Source: Pseudomonadota bacterium (GTDB taxonomy: Bacteria; Pseudomonadota; Alphaproteobacteria; Caulobacterales; Caulobacteraceae). Taken from it: 27,181 bases of DNA. Below the pieces are notes generated by a model. It worked only from the letters and a program-made list of their open reading frames with translations, had not been told where the DNA came from and did no database searches. Position numbers and translations under genes: made by a program. Each line of letters starts with the position of its first letter. Positions within the stretch are counted from its first letter, which is position 1. Location: the NCBI GenBank assembly GCA_023456105.1, contig JAEYAO010000018.1, positions 1-27,181 on the forward strand, in the 5' to 3' direction. This document shows, in pieces, positions 1 to 9,387 of this stretch.

Positions 1-56
1 TTATGGGGTTAGGCGATAAGACCGCCACCATCCTCCGCCCCGAGCTTGCAGCGTAA
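1..56 (+). CDS. C-terminal end of an unidentified gene (partial)
   Basis: An open frame enters from the left edge and stops at TAA 54-56, ending in GDKTATILRPELAA. Only about 18 codons are visible, too few to identify the protein. It is the only reading that accounts for this edge. It would be convergent with trmN6, whose stop lies about 120 bases further on. Confidence 0.35.
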   Translation, partial: MGLGDKTATILRPELAA

Positions 57-112
57 TCATCCGCGCGGGGCGTCAGCTTTCGTCGAAACGGTAACCTCTA
101 CTCACACTCCGG

Positions 113-175
113 GCGAAGGCCCGGCGCTCCGCCCGCCCTCCGAACCGGATGCGAAACGCAGACCGGGGCCTTCGC
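113..175. terminator. Long-loop inverted repeat between convergent gene ends
   Basis: GCGAAGGCCC at 113-122 is exactly complementary to GGGCCTTCGC at 166-175, separated by 43 bases. It lies between the stop of the partial gene at the left edge and the stop of trmN6. There is no T-tract on either side, so a role in ending transcription is inferred from position only. The rest of 57-178 holds nothing recognisable. Confidence 0.3.
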
Positions 176-178
176 GCG

Positions 179-919
179 TCACCAATCCAGCGCCGCCTCG
201 CCGCGCAGCACCGCCTCGGCCGCCGGCGTGTGCTTGGCCTCGGAGCCTCGCTCATGCATCACCAGCGGCGGCAGGAGCCGCAACGGCGCCTTGCCGGTCT
301 TGATCGCCCGCACCAGCACCCGCTTGGCCGGCTGATCGGCGAACGGATGGATCGGCCGTATCGCGAACGATCCCCCCTTGTCGCCCAGCAGCGCCAGCAG
401 GTCGGCCAGCCGGTCGGCGCGGTGGATGACGACGATCCGTCCGCCCTCGCGCACGGCCTTCAGCAGGAACCGCGTCCAGGCCGCCAGCCCATCATCGGCC
501 ATCCAGGCGTCGCGCTTGCCCGGCCCCGGCGCACGCATCGCCCTGGCGTCGTCAAAGAAGGGCGGATTGCTGATCGCCCAGTCGAACGGCGGCAAATCCA
601 GCGCCCGAAACCCCGCCGCCACGTCGCCGACGCGCACCTCGATCCGATCTTCGGCGCCGTTCAGCGCCGCATTCTCCCGCGCCAGATCGACCATCGCCGC
701 ATCGCGCTCGAGCCCGACCAGGCCAACCCCCAGACCGCGAGCGGCGATCTGCATCAGCGCGCCGCCCGCGCCGCATCCCGCCTCGATCACCCGCTCACCC
801 GCCGCCGCGCCCACCGCCGCCGCCAGCAGCGCCGCGTCCATCCCGGCGCGGTAACCGGTCGCCGGCTGGCGCAGCCGCACACGCCCGCCCAGCAGCCCGC
901 TTTCCTTCATCTGGGACAT
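179..919 (-). CDS. trmN6: tRNA1(Val) (adenine(37)-N6)-methyltransferase family protein
   Basis: This is a class I SAM-dependent methyltransferase of the TrmN6/YfiC family, which methylates N6 of A37 in tRNA-Val. The N-terminal region (GGRVRLRQPATGYRAGMDAALLAAAV) is characteristic of the alphaproteobacterial family. The SAM-binding glycine motif is EAGCGAGGA and the catalytic motif of N6-adenine methyltransferases is seen as NPPF, after an acidic loop. I chose the ATG at 919 (246 residues) because family members begin shortly before the LLGGR motif and a GGAG lies about 12 bases upstream. The frame stays open to an ATG at 997 (272 residues), which would add an unsupported 26-residue extension. 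It is divergent from ispB. Confidence 0.85.
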   Translation of the reverse strand: MSQMKESGLLGGRVRLRQPATGYRAGMDAALLAAAVGAAAGERVIEAGCGAGGALMQIAARGLGVGLVGLERDAAMVDLARENAALNGAEDRIEVRVGDVAAGFRALDLPPFDWAISNPPFFDDARAMRAPGPGKRDAWMADDGLAAWTRFLLKAVREGGRIVVIHRADRLADLLALLGDKGGSFAIRPIHPFADQPAKRVLVRAIKTGKAPLRLLPPLVMHERGSEAKHTPAAEAVLRGEAALDW

Positions 920-1030
920 AATGGCCATGCTCTCCAACACGCTTGCGGGTCGAAGCGCCTTGACCCTCTCCGGGCCGATCACCATTGTGCGCCGCATCGC
1001 GACCGGGCAAGCCCGACGCGGCCGTTTGTC

Positions 1031-2089
1031 ATGGGCGCGCCTCCCGCGCCTCGCGTATCGAAAGAGTTCTCCTTGGACGCTGCCCTCGCCGCCGCGCCCC
1101 GATCAAAGGGCGATGTCGACAGCCTCGTGCGGCTGGCCAAGGCTGACATGGCGGCGGTCGACGCCCTGATCCTGGACCGGATGCAGTCGGATGTGCCGGT
1201 GATCCCGATGCTGGCCGAGCATCTGATCTCGGCCGGCGGCAAGCGTCTGCGGCCCCTGCTGACGGTGGCGGCGGCGCGGGCGAGCGGCGCGCAAGGGCGG
1301 ATCGGCGGACCCCTGCGGCTGGCGGCGGCGGTGGAGTTCATCCACACCGCGACCCTGCTGCACGACGACATCGTGGACGCCTCCGAGCTGCGGCGCGGCA
1401 AGGTGGCGGCCCACCTGATCTGGGGCGCGCCCACCAGCGTGCTGGTCGGCGACTTCCTGTTCGCCCGCGCCTTCGAGCTGATGGTCGAGACCGATTCGCT
1501 GCGCGCCCTGGGCATCCTGGCCGCCGCCTCGCGCGTCATCTCCGAAGGCGAGGTGCTGCAGCTGACGCGCGCGCACGACCTGAACCTGGAGCAGGAAACC
1601 TATCTGAAGATCATCTCGGCGAAGACGGCCGAGCTGTTCGCCGCCGCCGCCGAATCCGGCGCGGTGGGCGCCGGCGCCGAGGATGCGGTGATCAAGGCCA
1701 TGCGCGATTACGGCATGGCGCTGGGGATCGCCTTCCAGCTGGCCGACGACGCGCTGGACTACGGCGCCTCGGCCGAGGCCCTGGGCAAGAACGCCGGCGA
1801 CGACTTCAACGAGGGCAAGGCGACCCTGCCGCTGATCTTGGCGGTCGCCCGCACCCGGGGCCGCGAGGACGCCTTCTGGGAGCGGACCATCACCAAGGGC
1901 GAGCGCACGCCCGACGACTTCCGCCGCGCCCGCGAGATCATCCTGGGCTCGGGCGCGGTGCAGGCGACGCTGGATCTGGCCGGCGAATATGCGGATGCGG
2001 CCAAGGCGGCGCTGTCGATCCTGCCGGCCTCCGACTGGCGCGCGGCGCTGGAGGCGCTGGCCGACTTCGCCGTCTCGCGCCCGGCCTGA
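1031..2089 (+). CDS. ispB: All-trans polyprenyl (octaprenyl-type) diphosphate synthase
   Basis: This is a trans-isoprenyl diphosphate synthase that condenses isopentenyl diphosphate units to make the long side chain of ubiquinone. The substrate-binding sequence GGKRLRPLL, the first aspartate-rich motif in LLHDDIVD and the second in QLADDALDY are all present, followed by the K(A)TLPLI segment typical of the family. The ATG at 1031 has no convincing ribosome-binding site. A TTG at 1073, six bases after AAAGAG, would give a start matching the usual N-terminus (DAALAAAP) and may be the true one. The frame is also open far upstream, but that part is antisense to trmN6. The next gene starts six bases after the stop, so the two are probably cotranscribed. 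The chain length of the product cannot be read from the sequence. Confidence 0.93.
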   Translation: MGAPPAPRVSKEFSLDAALAAAPRSKGDVDSLVRLAKADMAAVDALILDRMQSDVPVIPMLAEHLISAGGKRLRPLLTVAAARASGAQGRIGGPLRLAAAVEFIHTATLLHDDIVDASELRRGKVAAHLIWGAPTSVLVGDFLFARAFELMVETDSLRALGILAAASRVISEGEVLQLTRAHDLNLEQETYLKIISAKTAELFAAAAESGAVGAGAEDAVIKAMRDYGMALGIAFQLADDALDYGASAEALGKNAGDDFNEGKATLPLILAVARTRGREDAFWERTITKGERTPDDFRRAREIILGSGAVQATLDLAGEYADAAKAALSILPASDWRAALEALADFAVSRPA

Positions 2090-2095
2090 TCGCGC

Positions 2096-2719
2096 TTGGC
2101 CGCCCTGGACGACCAGGTCCGTGAGGCCGATCCCGACCGCTGGCTGTCCAGCCGCTTCGTCGCCGACGAGGCGCTGCGCGCCGACCTGATCGCGCTTTAC
2201 GCCTTCGAGGCCGAGCTGCTGGCCATCCCGACCCGCGTGACCCAGCCGCTGCTGGCCGAGATGCGCTACACCTGGTGGGCCGAGCAGATGGACGGCGTCT
2301 TCTCGGGCGAGCCTCGCCTGGGCCATCCGGTGCTGGAGGCGCTGACCGCCGCCGTCGGCCGCCACGCCCTGGACCGCGCCCCCTTCGACGCCCTGATCGA
2401 GGCGCACATCGGCCGCGTCCACAGCGAGCCGCACGACCTCGACGCCTTCTATGTCGGCCCCATGCAGACGGCGGTGCAGGTTCTCGCCGGCCCCGGCCAC
2501 GCCGACGCGGTGATAGATGCGGGCCGGATGCGCGGTCTGGCCCAGACCGGCCGGGCGGAAGAGGCGAGGGCGCTGCGCCCCGCCGCCAACCGCGCAATGA
2601 GGACCCTGCCGGCGCAGGCTTTTCCCGCCGTCGCCCACGCCGCCCTGATCCGGACCGACGCGCCCGAACCGGTCAAGCGGCTGCGTCTGACCTGGGCGGT
2701 GCTACGGGGGCGGGTGTGA
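2096..2719 (+). CDS. Squalene/phytoene synthase-like protein (probable non-catalytic)
   Basis: The protein (207 residues) has the opening helices of the squalene/phytoene synthase superfamily: DPDRWLSSRFVADEALRADLIALYAFEAEL and then MRYTWWAEQMDGVFSG, as in bacterial relatives of the mitochondrial complex I assembly factor NDUFAF6. It is shorter than true synthases (about 280 residues or more). I do not see either DxxxD substrate-binding motif, so synthesis of squalene or phytoene is unlikely. The start is a TTG six bases after the ispB stop; no ATG fits before residue 65. The last 47 bases overlap, tail to tail, the 3' end of the MpaB-like gene. A role in assembly or protein-protein contact is inference from the family. 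Confidence 0.75.
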   Translation: MAALDDQVREADPDRWLSSRFVADEALRADLIALYAFEAELLAIPTRVTQPLLAEMRYTWWAEQMDGVFSGEPRLGHPVLEALTAAVGRHALDRAPFDALIEAHIGRVHSEPHDLDAFYVGPMQTAVQVLAGPGHADAVIDAGRMRGLAQTGRAEEARALRPAANRAMRTLPAQAFPAVAHAALIRTDAPEPVKRLRLTWAVLRGRV

Positions 2720-3596
2720 CGCGCCGGTTCGGCTGACCCTCAAACGCCCAGCGCAGTGTCCGCGCCACGCCCCGCGTCTGGGCCCGCAGCAGCGGCTGCC
2801 GCAGCACCGGCGAGGGGAAACCGTGCATTCGCCGCGCCCACTCGGGCAACAGGTCGACGCCAGCCTGCATGATCAGCCGCTGCACCGGCTCGGCGGCTTT
2901 GGACCGCGCCGGCTGATTCAGCACCAGCTCCGCCACTTCCCGCGTCCGCTCATCGACCAGCAGGGCGGGGCGGCTCGCATGCAGCATCCGCCGCGCCTCG
3001 TCCCGGCTGCACGGCATCGGATCGGCGCCCAGCATGGCGCCCACCACCGTCATCTCCTCGAAATACCGGTCCTGATCCGCCAGCGACATGTTCGGCTCGC
3101 CATATCTTATCCAGGCGTTGAGGAAGCTCCACGCCTCCGTCACGTGCACCCAGGCCAGCAGCGCCGGATCATTGGCGGCGTAGGACTCTCCGCTCGGCAG
3201 CACGCCTGTTACCTGATCGTGGATGCGCCGCACCCGGCCGATCACGCTCTCGGCCTCCTCCCGCCCGCCATAGGTCGTCAGGGCGATGAAGCGCGCCGTG
3301 CGCCTCAGCCGCCCATGCATGTCGGCGCGGAAGTTCGAATGGTCCCAGACGCCGGCCAGCACCGCGGGGTGCAGCATCTGCAGCAACAGCCCAGACACGC
3401 CGCCCACCATCATGGAGGTCACGTCGCCGTGCACCCGCCACGCCACCGACTCCGGCCCGTACAGACCGTCGGGCCTGCGCACCACAGGGCTCTCGCCCTT
3501 GTCCGGATCGTTGAAGATGCGCACCACCCGCTGGGCGATCGCGCGCCTCACCGGATCGGTCAGCGACGATGAGGAGAGAGCGTCCGGATAGGCCAT
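2673..3596 (-). CDS. Oxygenase MpaB family protein (DUF2236)
   Basis: The 307-residue product matches the MpaB / rubber oxygenase catalytic fold (DUF2236). Landmarks are the N-terminal WRVHGD, then LLLQMLHPAVLAGVWDHS, the central SYAANDPALLAWVHVTEAW and the GEPNMSLADQDRYFEEM segment. Family members bind a b-type heme through conserved histidines; His residues in the HGD, LHP and WVH segments are candidates. The substrate is not known for bacterial members of this type. The ATG at 3596 follows GAGG by four bases. Its 3' end overlaps the convergent squalene synthase-like gene by 47 bases. trmFO lies upstream on the same strand, 35 bases away, so the two could share a transcript. Confidence 0.82.
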   Translation of the reverse strand: MAYPDALSSSSLTDPVRRAIAQRVVRIFNDPDKGESPVVRRPDGLYGPESVAWRVHGDVTSMMVGGVSGLLLQMLHPAVLAGVWDHSNFRADMHGRLRRTARFIALTTYGGREEAESVIGRVRRIHDQVTGVLPSGESYAANDPALLAWVHVTEAWSFLNAWIRYGEPNMSLADQDRYFEEMTVVGAMLGADPMPCSRDEARRMLHASRPALLVDERTREVAELVLNQPARSKAAEPVQRLIMQAGVDLLPEWARRMHGFPSPVLRQPLLRAQTRGVARTLRWAFEGQPNRRVTPAPVAPPRSDAAA

Positions 3597-3631
3597 GACG
3601 CCTCAACGCGCGAGACGGCCCGGCCGCTCCG

Positions 3632-5026
3632 TCAGCCGGCGTCGCGCCAGCTCTTGAGGCCGTCCAGAGCCCGAATGCTCATCAGCCGCTTCTTGGCCCG
3701 GCCGCGCTCCTTCATCGGGATTTTCCGGCCGTTCTCGTCGACCTTGGGCGCCTCCAGCGGCGGCAAGAGGCCATAGTTGATGTTCATCGGCTGGAACTTG
3801 GCGCCTTCCAGATGCCCGCCCGTGATGTGCTCGACCAAGGCCCCGATAGCGGTATACGACGGCGGCGCTTCCAACGAGCGGCCCAGCGCCTGCGCGGCGG
3901 CCAGCCTTCCGGCCAGCAGCCCGGTCGCGGCGCTCTCCACATAGCCCTCGACCCCCGTCACCTGTCCGGCGAAGCGCAGGCGCGGATGGCTCTTCAGCCT
4001 CAGCTGCCGGTTCAGCAGCCTGGGCGAGTTCAAGAAGGTGTTGCGGTGCAGCCCGCCCAGCCGCGCGAACTGGGCGTTCTGCAGTCCTGGAATCATGCGG
4101 AACACGTCCGCCTGCGCGCCGTGCTTCAGCTTGGTCTGGAAGCCGACCATGTTGAACAGAGTGCCCAGCGCATTGTCCTGGCGGAGCTGCACGATGGCGT
4201 GCGCCTTGACCGTCGGATTGCGGGGATTGGTCAGGCCGACCGGCTTCATCGGCCCGTGGCGCAGCGTCTCGCGTCCGCGCTCCGCCATCACCTCGATCGG
4301 CAGGCAGCCGTCGAAATAGGGGACGTGCTCCCATTCCTTGAACTCGGCCTTTGGGCCATGGAGCAGGGCGTCGATAAAGGCCTCGTACTGCTCCCGGTCC
4401 ATCGGGCAGTTGACATAGGCGGCGGCGTCTCCGCCCGGCCCCTCCTTGTCATAGCGCGACTGCCGCCAGGCGATGTCGAAGTCGATGCTGTCGGCATGGA
4501 CGATCGGCGCGATGGCGTCGAAGAAGCTCAAGGACTCCTCGCCCGTCGCATTCAGGATCGCCTGGGCCAGGGCGGGCGAGGTCAGCGGGCCCGTCGCCAC
4601 CACCACGTTCTCCCAGTCCTCGGGCGGCAGTCCCGCGATCTCCTCGCGCACGATCGTGATCAGCGGATGCGCCTCCAGCCGCTCCGTCACCGCCTGCGAA
4701 AAGCCCTCGCGGTCCACGGCTAGGGCGCCGCCCGCCGGCACCTGGTTGGCGTCGGCCGCCGACATGATCACCGAATCCAGCGCCCGCATCTCGGCGTGCA
4801 GCAGCCCGACCGCATTGAACTGCCAGTCATCCGAACGGAACGAGTTGGAGCACACCAGCTCCGCCAGGCCGTCCGTCTGGTGGGCGTCGGTGGTGACGCC
4901 GTCCCGCCGCATCTCGTGCAGCCGCACCGGCACGCCGGCCGAGGCGATCTGCCAGGCGGCTTCGGAGCCGGCCAGGCCGCCGCCTATGACGTGAACGGGG
5001 CGGGTCGAGGAAGCGATATCGGTCAT
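3632..5026 (-). CDS. trmFO: Methylenetetrahydrofolate-tRNA-(uracil-5-)-methyltransferase
   Basis: TrmFO is a folate- and FAD-dependent enzyme that makes 5-methyluridine at position 54 of the tRNA T-loop. The N-terminal dinucleotide-binding motif HVIGGGLAGSEAAWQ sits at residues 13-27. The conserved LVCSNSFRSDDWQ and YVNCPMDREQYEAF segments carry the two cysteines known to be important in the family. FDGCLPIEVMAERG and the C-terminal GQVTGVEGYVESAATGLLAG are also diagnostic. The length of 464 residues is normal. The ATG at 5026 is preceded by AGAAGG at five bases. Downstream on the same strand is the MpaB-like gene. Confidence 0.96.
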   Translation of the reverse strand: MTDIASSTRPVHVIGGGLAGSEAAWQIASAGVPVRLHEMRRDGVTTDAHQTDGLAELVCSNSFRSDDWQFNAVGLLHAEMRALDSVIMSAADANQVPAGGALAVDREGFSQAVTERLEAHPLITIVREEIAGLPPEDWENVVVATGPLTSPALAQAILNATGEESLSFFDAIAPIVHADSIDFDIAWRQSRYDKEGPGGDAAAYVNCPMDREQYEAFIDALLHGPKAEFKEWEHVPYFDGCLPIEVMAERGRETLRHGPMKPVGLTNPRNPTVKAHAIVQLRQDNALGTLFNMVGFQTKLKHGAQADVFRMIPGLQNAQFARLGGLHRNTFLNSPRLLNRQLRLKSHPRLRFAGQVTGVEGYVESAATGLLAGRLAAAQALGRSLEAPPSYTAIGALVEHITGGHLEGAKFQPMNINYGLLPPLEAPKVDENGRKIPMKERGRAKKRLMSIRALDGLKSWRDAG

Positions 5027-5143
5027 CGCGGCCTTCTAGCGAGCCCGGCCCGCGCCGTCAGCCTTCTTGCGCGGCGACGCTATGGCTTTGAACCGGCGAC
5101 TGCGGCTATCGTTCTGGCGAGTCCAATGCAGGGGAGCCTGGGC

Positions 5144-6019
5144 ATGAGCCTGTCCGCCACCGAAGCCGCGTTCGAGGGGTTCAGAGTCGTGCGGCGCAAG
5201 CCGACGGTCGTGGCCTGGTGGGCGCTGGCCTACCTCGTGCTGTTCGCCGTCGCATTCGCCCTGGCCGGGCCAAGCCTGATCGAGGTGATGACGATCGCCG
5301 ATACCATGAATGCGGCCAATCCTTCGCCTGCGGACATGCAGAGGCTCGGGGCGGCGTACGCGGGACTGGCGTGGCTGTTGCCGGCGGGCCTTCTGTTCGG
5401 CGCCGTGCTGAACACCGCGATCGTGCGCGCCGTGCTCCGCCCGGAGGAGGGGCGCCTGGGTTATCTGCGCCTGGGCGCGGATGAGTTCCGGGTGCTCGGT
5501 GCAACGCTGCTGCTGACGCTGGCGGGCGCGGCGATCACGCTGCTGGCGGCGTTCGCCGCGGGTCTGCTGGTCGGGGTGGCCTCGCTTGCAGGACAGGCTG
5601 TCGCCTGGCTTGTCGGCTTGCTGGCGGGCGCAGCCGTTCTGGCGCTGGTGGTCTTTCTGGCGATCCGGTTCAGCCTGGTGGTTCCGGCGACGTTCACCGA
5701 AAAGCGCATGGCCTTCAAGGAGTCGTGGCGGGCGACCAAGGGCGTGTTCTGGCCGCTGCTCGGGATGGCGGTGATCGCCGTCATCATGAGCATAGTGGTG
5801 GGGCTGCTTGGCGGCATCGTCGCCCTGCCGCTGACGCTGGCGACGGGCGGGATGCAGACGCTCACGTCGATGGAAGGCGCGTCTTTCGGTGAGATGCTCT
5901 CGACTGCAGGGCCCGCCATCGCGACGTGGATCGTGGTCAACAGCATCCTGTCCACGCTGCAGATGGTCGCCATCTATGCGCCCTTCGCTGCGGCGTGGCG
6001 CGATATGCGATCCGCCTAG
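5144..6019 (+). CDS. Polytopic inner-membrane protein of unknown function
   Basis: The protein (291 residues) has five or six hydrophobic segments: one near residues 28-48, one near 82-100, a long Ala/Leu/Val-rich pair around 120-195, one around 208-240 and one near the C-terminus. Between them is a short amphipathic stretch with SLVVPATFTEKRMAFKESWRATKG. This layout resembles uncharacterised proteins often labelled as glycerophosphodiester phosphodiesterase membrane-domain proteins, but no phosphodiesterase catalytic domain is present. I chose ATG 5144 because AGGGGAG lies seven bases upstream; the frame is open further upstream but there it runs antisense to trmFO. Convergent with uvrA across a strong hairpin. 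Confidence 0.8.
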   Translation: MSLSATEAAFEGFRVVRRKPTVVAWWALAYLVLFAVAFALAGPSLIEVMTIADTMNAANPSPADMQRLGAAYAGLAWLLPAGLLFGAVLNTAIVRAVLRPEEGRLGYLRLGADEFRVLGATLLLTLAGAAITLLAAFAAGLLVGVASLAGQAVAWLVGLLAGAAVLALVVFLAIRFSLVVPATFTEKRMAFKESWRATKGVFWPLLGMAVIAVIMSIVVGLLGGIVALPLTLATGGMQTLTSMEGASFGEMLSTAGPAIATWIVVNSILSTLQMVAIYAPFAAAWRDMRSA

Positions 6020-6049
6020 CGAAGGGTCAGGGCGGCTCATCAGGCGTCG

Positions 6050-6075
6050 GGTCAGGTGGTCGCCTCCACCTGACC
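6050..6075. terminator. Hairpin between convergent genes
   Basis: GGTCAGGTGG (6050-6059) and CCACCTGACC (6066-6075) form a perfect 10-bp stem with a 6-base loop, between the stop of the membrane protein (6019) and the stop of uvrA (6077). There is no T-run on either side, so it is not a textbook intrinsic terminator. It may act as a bidirectional terminator or protect 3' ends. Confidence 0.55.
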
Positions 6076-6076
6076 G

Positions 6077-9025
<2,949 letters not shown>

Positions 9026-9105
9026 GCCTGTCGGGAACGCGGAGGAGGCCCCGGCGGCTCCGGAGCGACAGCGGTATATGGGGACTGATCCGCCGCATTC
9101 AGCAA

Positions 9106-9120
9106 GAACAATGTGCGAAC
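9106..9120 (-). promoter_or_regulatory. LexA (SOS) box of uvrA
   Basis: Read on the minus strand, GTTCGCACATTGTTC is an exact GTTC-N7-GTTC direct repeat, the LexA operator of alphaproteobacteria. It lies 81 bases upstream of the uvrA start codon. A 6-bp inverted repeat (CAATGT, GCGA, ACATTG; 9109-9124) overlaps it. The association with uvrA, a classic SOS gene, supports the call. Confidence 0.88.
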
Positions 9121-9260
9121 ATTGCGGCGCGCGTCAACGCTGCGCCTGGCGTCTCGTCAGCCAGCCGGGTCACATCGCGGGCGGAAGCCGGCCCTTGCGT
9201 CGGGAACTTGCGACGCCCATCCTCTGTTCTCGACCAACACGGCTTGGAGGATCGAGCATC

Positions 9261-9377
9261 ATGATCAGCGCAATGGCGGCCGGTTTGGCTCTCTCCGCCC
9301 TGCTCCTCGCCGCACGAGGGGTTCAGCCGAAGCGCGCGCCGGTCCGCGCCCGGGCGCATCGTCGTCCGCGCGGCTGA
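9261..9377 (+). CDS. Possible 38-residue membrane peptide
   Basis: An ATG at 9261, ten bases after GGAGG, opens a 38-codon frame: a short hydrophobic stretch (about residues 4-18, rich in Ala/Leu) followed by a very basic Arg-rich tail. It has a single-span or signal-like profile. It is divergent from uvrA and convergent with the EAL gene, whose stop codon lies five bases away within the same palindrome. The remaining 9026-9260 holds only the uvrA control region. No homolog is recognised and it may not be translated. Confidence 0.3.
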   Translation: MISAMAAGLALSALLLAARGVQPKRAPVRARAHRRPRG

Positions 9378-9387
9378 CCGGTCAGCC
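9372..9387. repeat. Perfect 16-bp palindrome at convergent stop codons
   Basis: GGCTGACCGGTCAGCC is fully self-complementary without a loop. It contains the TGA of the possible 38-residue peptide and the complement of the TGA of the EAL gene. It could fold at the 3' end of either transcript, but there is no T-tract. Confidence 0.5.

Noticed and set aside
149..1030. Open frame upstream of ispB, in frame with it
   Set aside because: It runs antisense to trmN6, is Arg/His/Gln rich and matches no family; polyprenyl synthases start near 1031-1073.
1103..2638. 511-codon minus-strand frame opposite ispB
   Set aside because: Antisense to two recognisable genes, low-complexity composition, no domain.
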